DNA from: Prevotellaceae bacterium
GTDB taxonomy: Bacteria; Bacteroidota; Bacteroidia; Bacteroidales; UBA932
Length of the DNA: 5,713 nt
Reading direction: 5' to 3'
NCBI GenBank assembly: GCA_031279735.1
Contig: JAITHX010000191.1
Location: 1 to 5,713 of the forward strand
Both the position numbers and the translations under genes were made by a program. This document shows, in pieces, positions 5,675 to 5,713 of the stretch. The stretch's first letter is position 1. Each line of letters begins with the position of its first letter. Below the pieces are notes generated by a model. It searched no databases and was not told where the DNA came from. It worked only from the letters and a program-made list of their open reading frames with translations.

Positions 5675-5713
5675 TAATTTGTTATACTTATTGTTTTGTT
5701 TGAAATGTCGGAC

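Noticed and set aside
5674..5713. Possible 3' end of an upstream gene (such as nusA, often next to infB) reading SDISNKTISITN with a TAA overlapping the first infB ATG
   Set aside because: Only 12 codons, AT-rich and unlike the codon use of the other genes; another frame also ends nearby (TAA at 5690-5688). A real neighbour cannot be shown from 39 bases.
5675..5713. A promoter directly upstream of infB
   Set aside because: I could not find a convincing Bacteroidota-type pair (TTTG near -33 and TAnnTTTG near -7) in the short stretch available.

Overview
The window looks like chromosomal DNA from a member of the Bacteroidota, most likely an uncultured Bacteroidales-type organism with a fairly GC-rich genome. 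The main evidence is the translation initiation factor IF-2 gene: its N-terminus has the IRISKIL..FNIGISTLVEFLKKKG form followed by a very long charged linker, and its core reads ..ESSLDKGRGYVTTLLV.., as I remember Bacteroidota IF-2. None of the three gene starts has a convincing Shine-Dalgarno sequence, which also fits that phylum. The phylum call comes from memory of the family, not from a search.

Three genes lie on the minus strand as one tight block, read from right to left: infB (1802-5674, IF-2), rfbC/rmlC (1262-1801, dTDP-4-dehydrorhamnose 3,5-epimerase) and an EamA/DMT-family membrane transporter (305-1246). The infB stop is directly followed by the rfbC start with no base between them. 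Only 15 bases separate rfbC from the transporter, so co-transcription and translational coupling are likely. All three share one reading frame. The genes are functionally unrelated (protein synthesis, sugar-nucleotide synthesis for surface glycans, small-molecule transport), and the other dTDP-rhamnose genes are not in view.

Downstream of the block, positions 46-304 hold no recognisable gene but have the most striking structure in the window. There is a family of AT-rich heptamers (TAATTCG on the plus strand, its complement CGAATTA, and the variant TAATTCA). They form an inverted array that can fold into a 40-bp hairpin with an 8-base loop (140-228). The right arm runs on to nine perfect tandem copies, the left arm grades into an 8-bp version, and a third array of the variant heptamer supplies the stop codon of the transporter gene. 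At the extreme left, 1-45 may be the 3' end of a convergent plus-strand gene. The same bases also look like a GC hairpin followed by seven Ts on the minus strand, i.e. a possible terminator for the block.

Inside infB, the linker between the N-terminal module and the GTPase core has grown by tandem repetition at several scales: ten 9- to 12-residue Ala/Thr/Gln/Pro repeats plus a partial copy, two sets of 15-bp repeats, a 9-bp Gly-Ala-Pro repeat, and a duplicated GxKV..I(N/D)L motif. I see no phage, insertion sequence, CRISPR, defence system or RNA gene.
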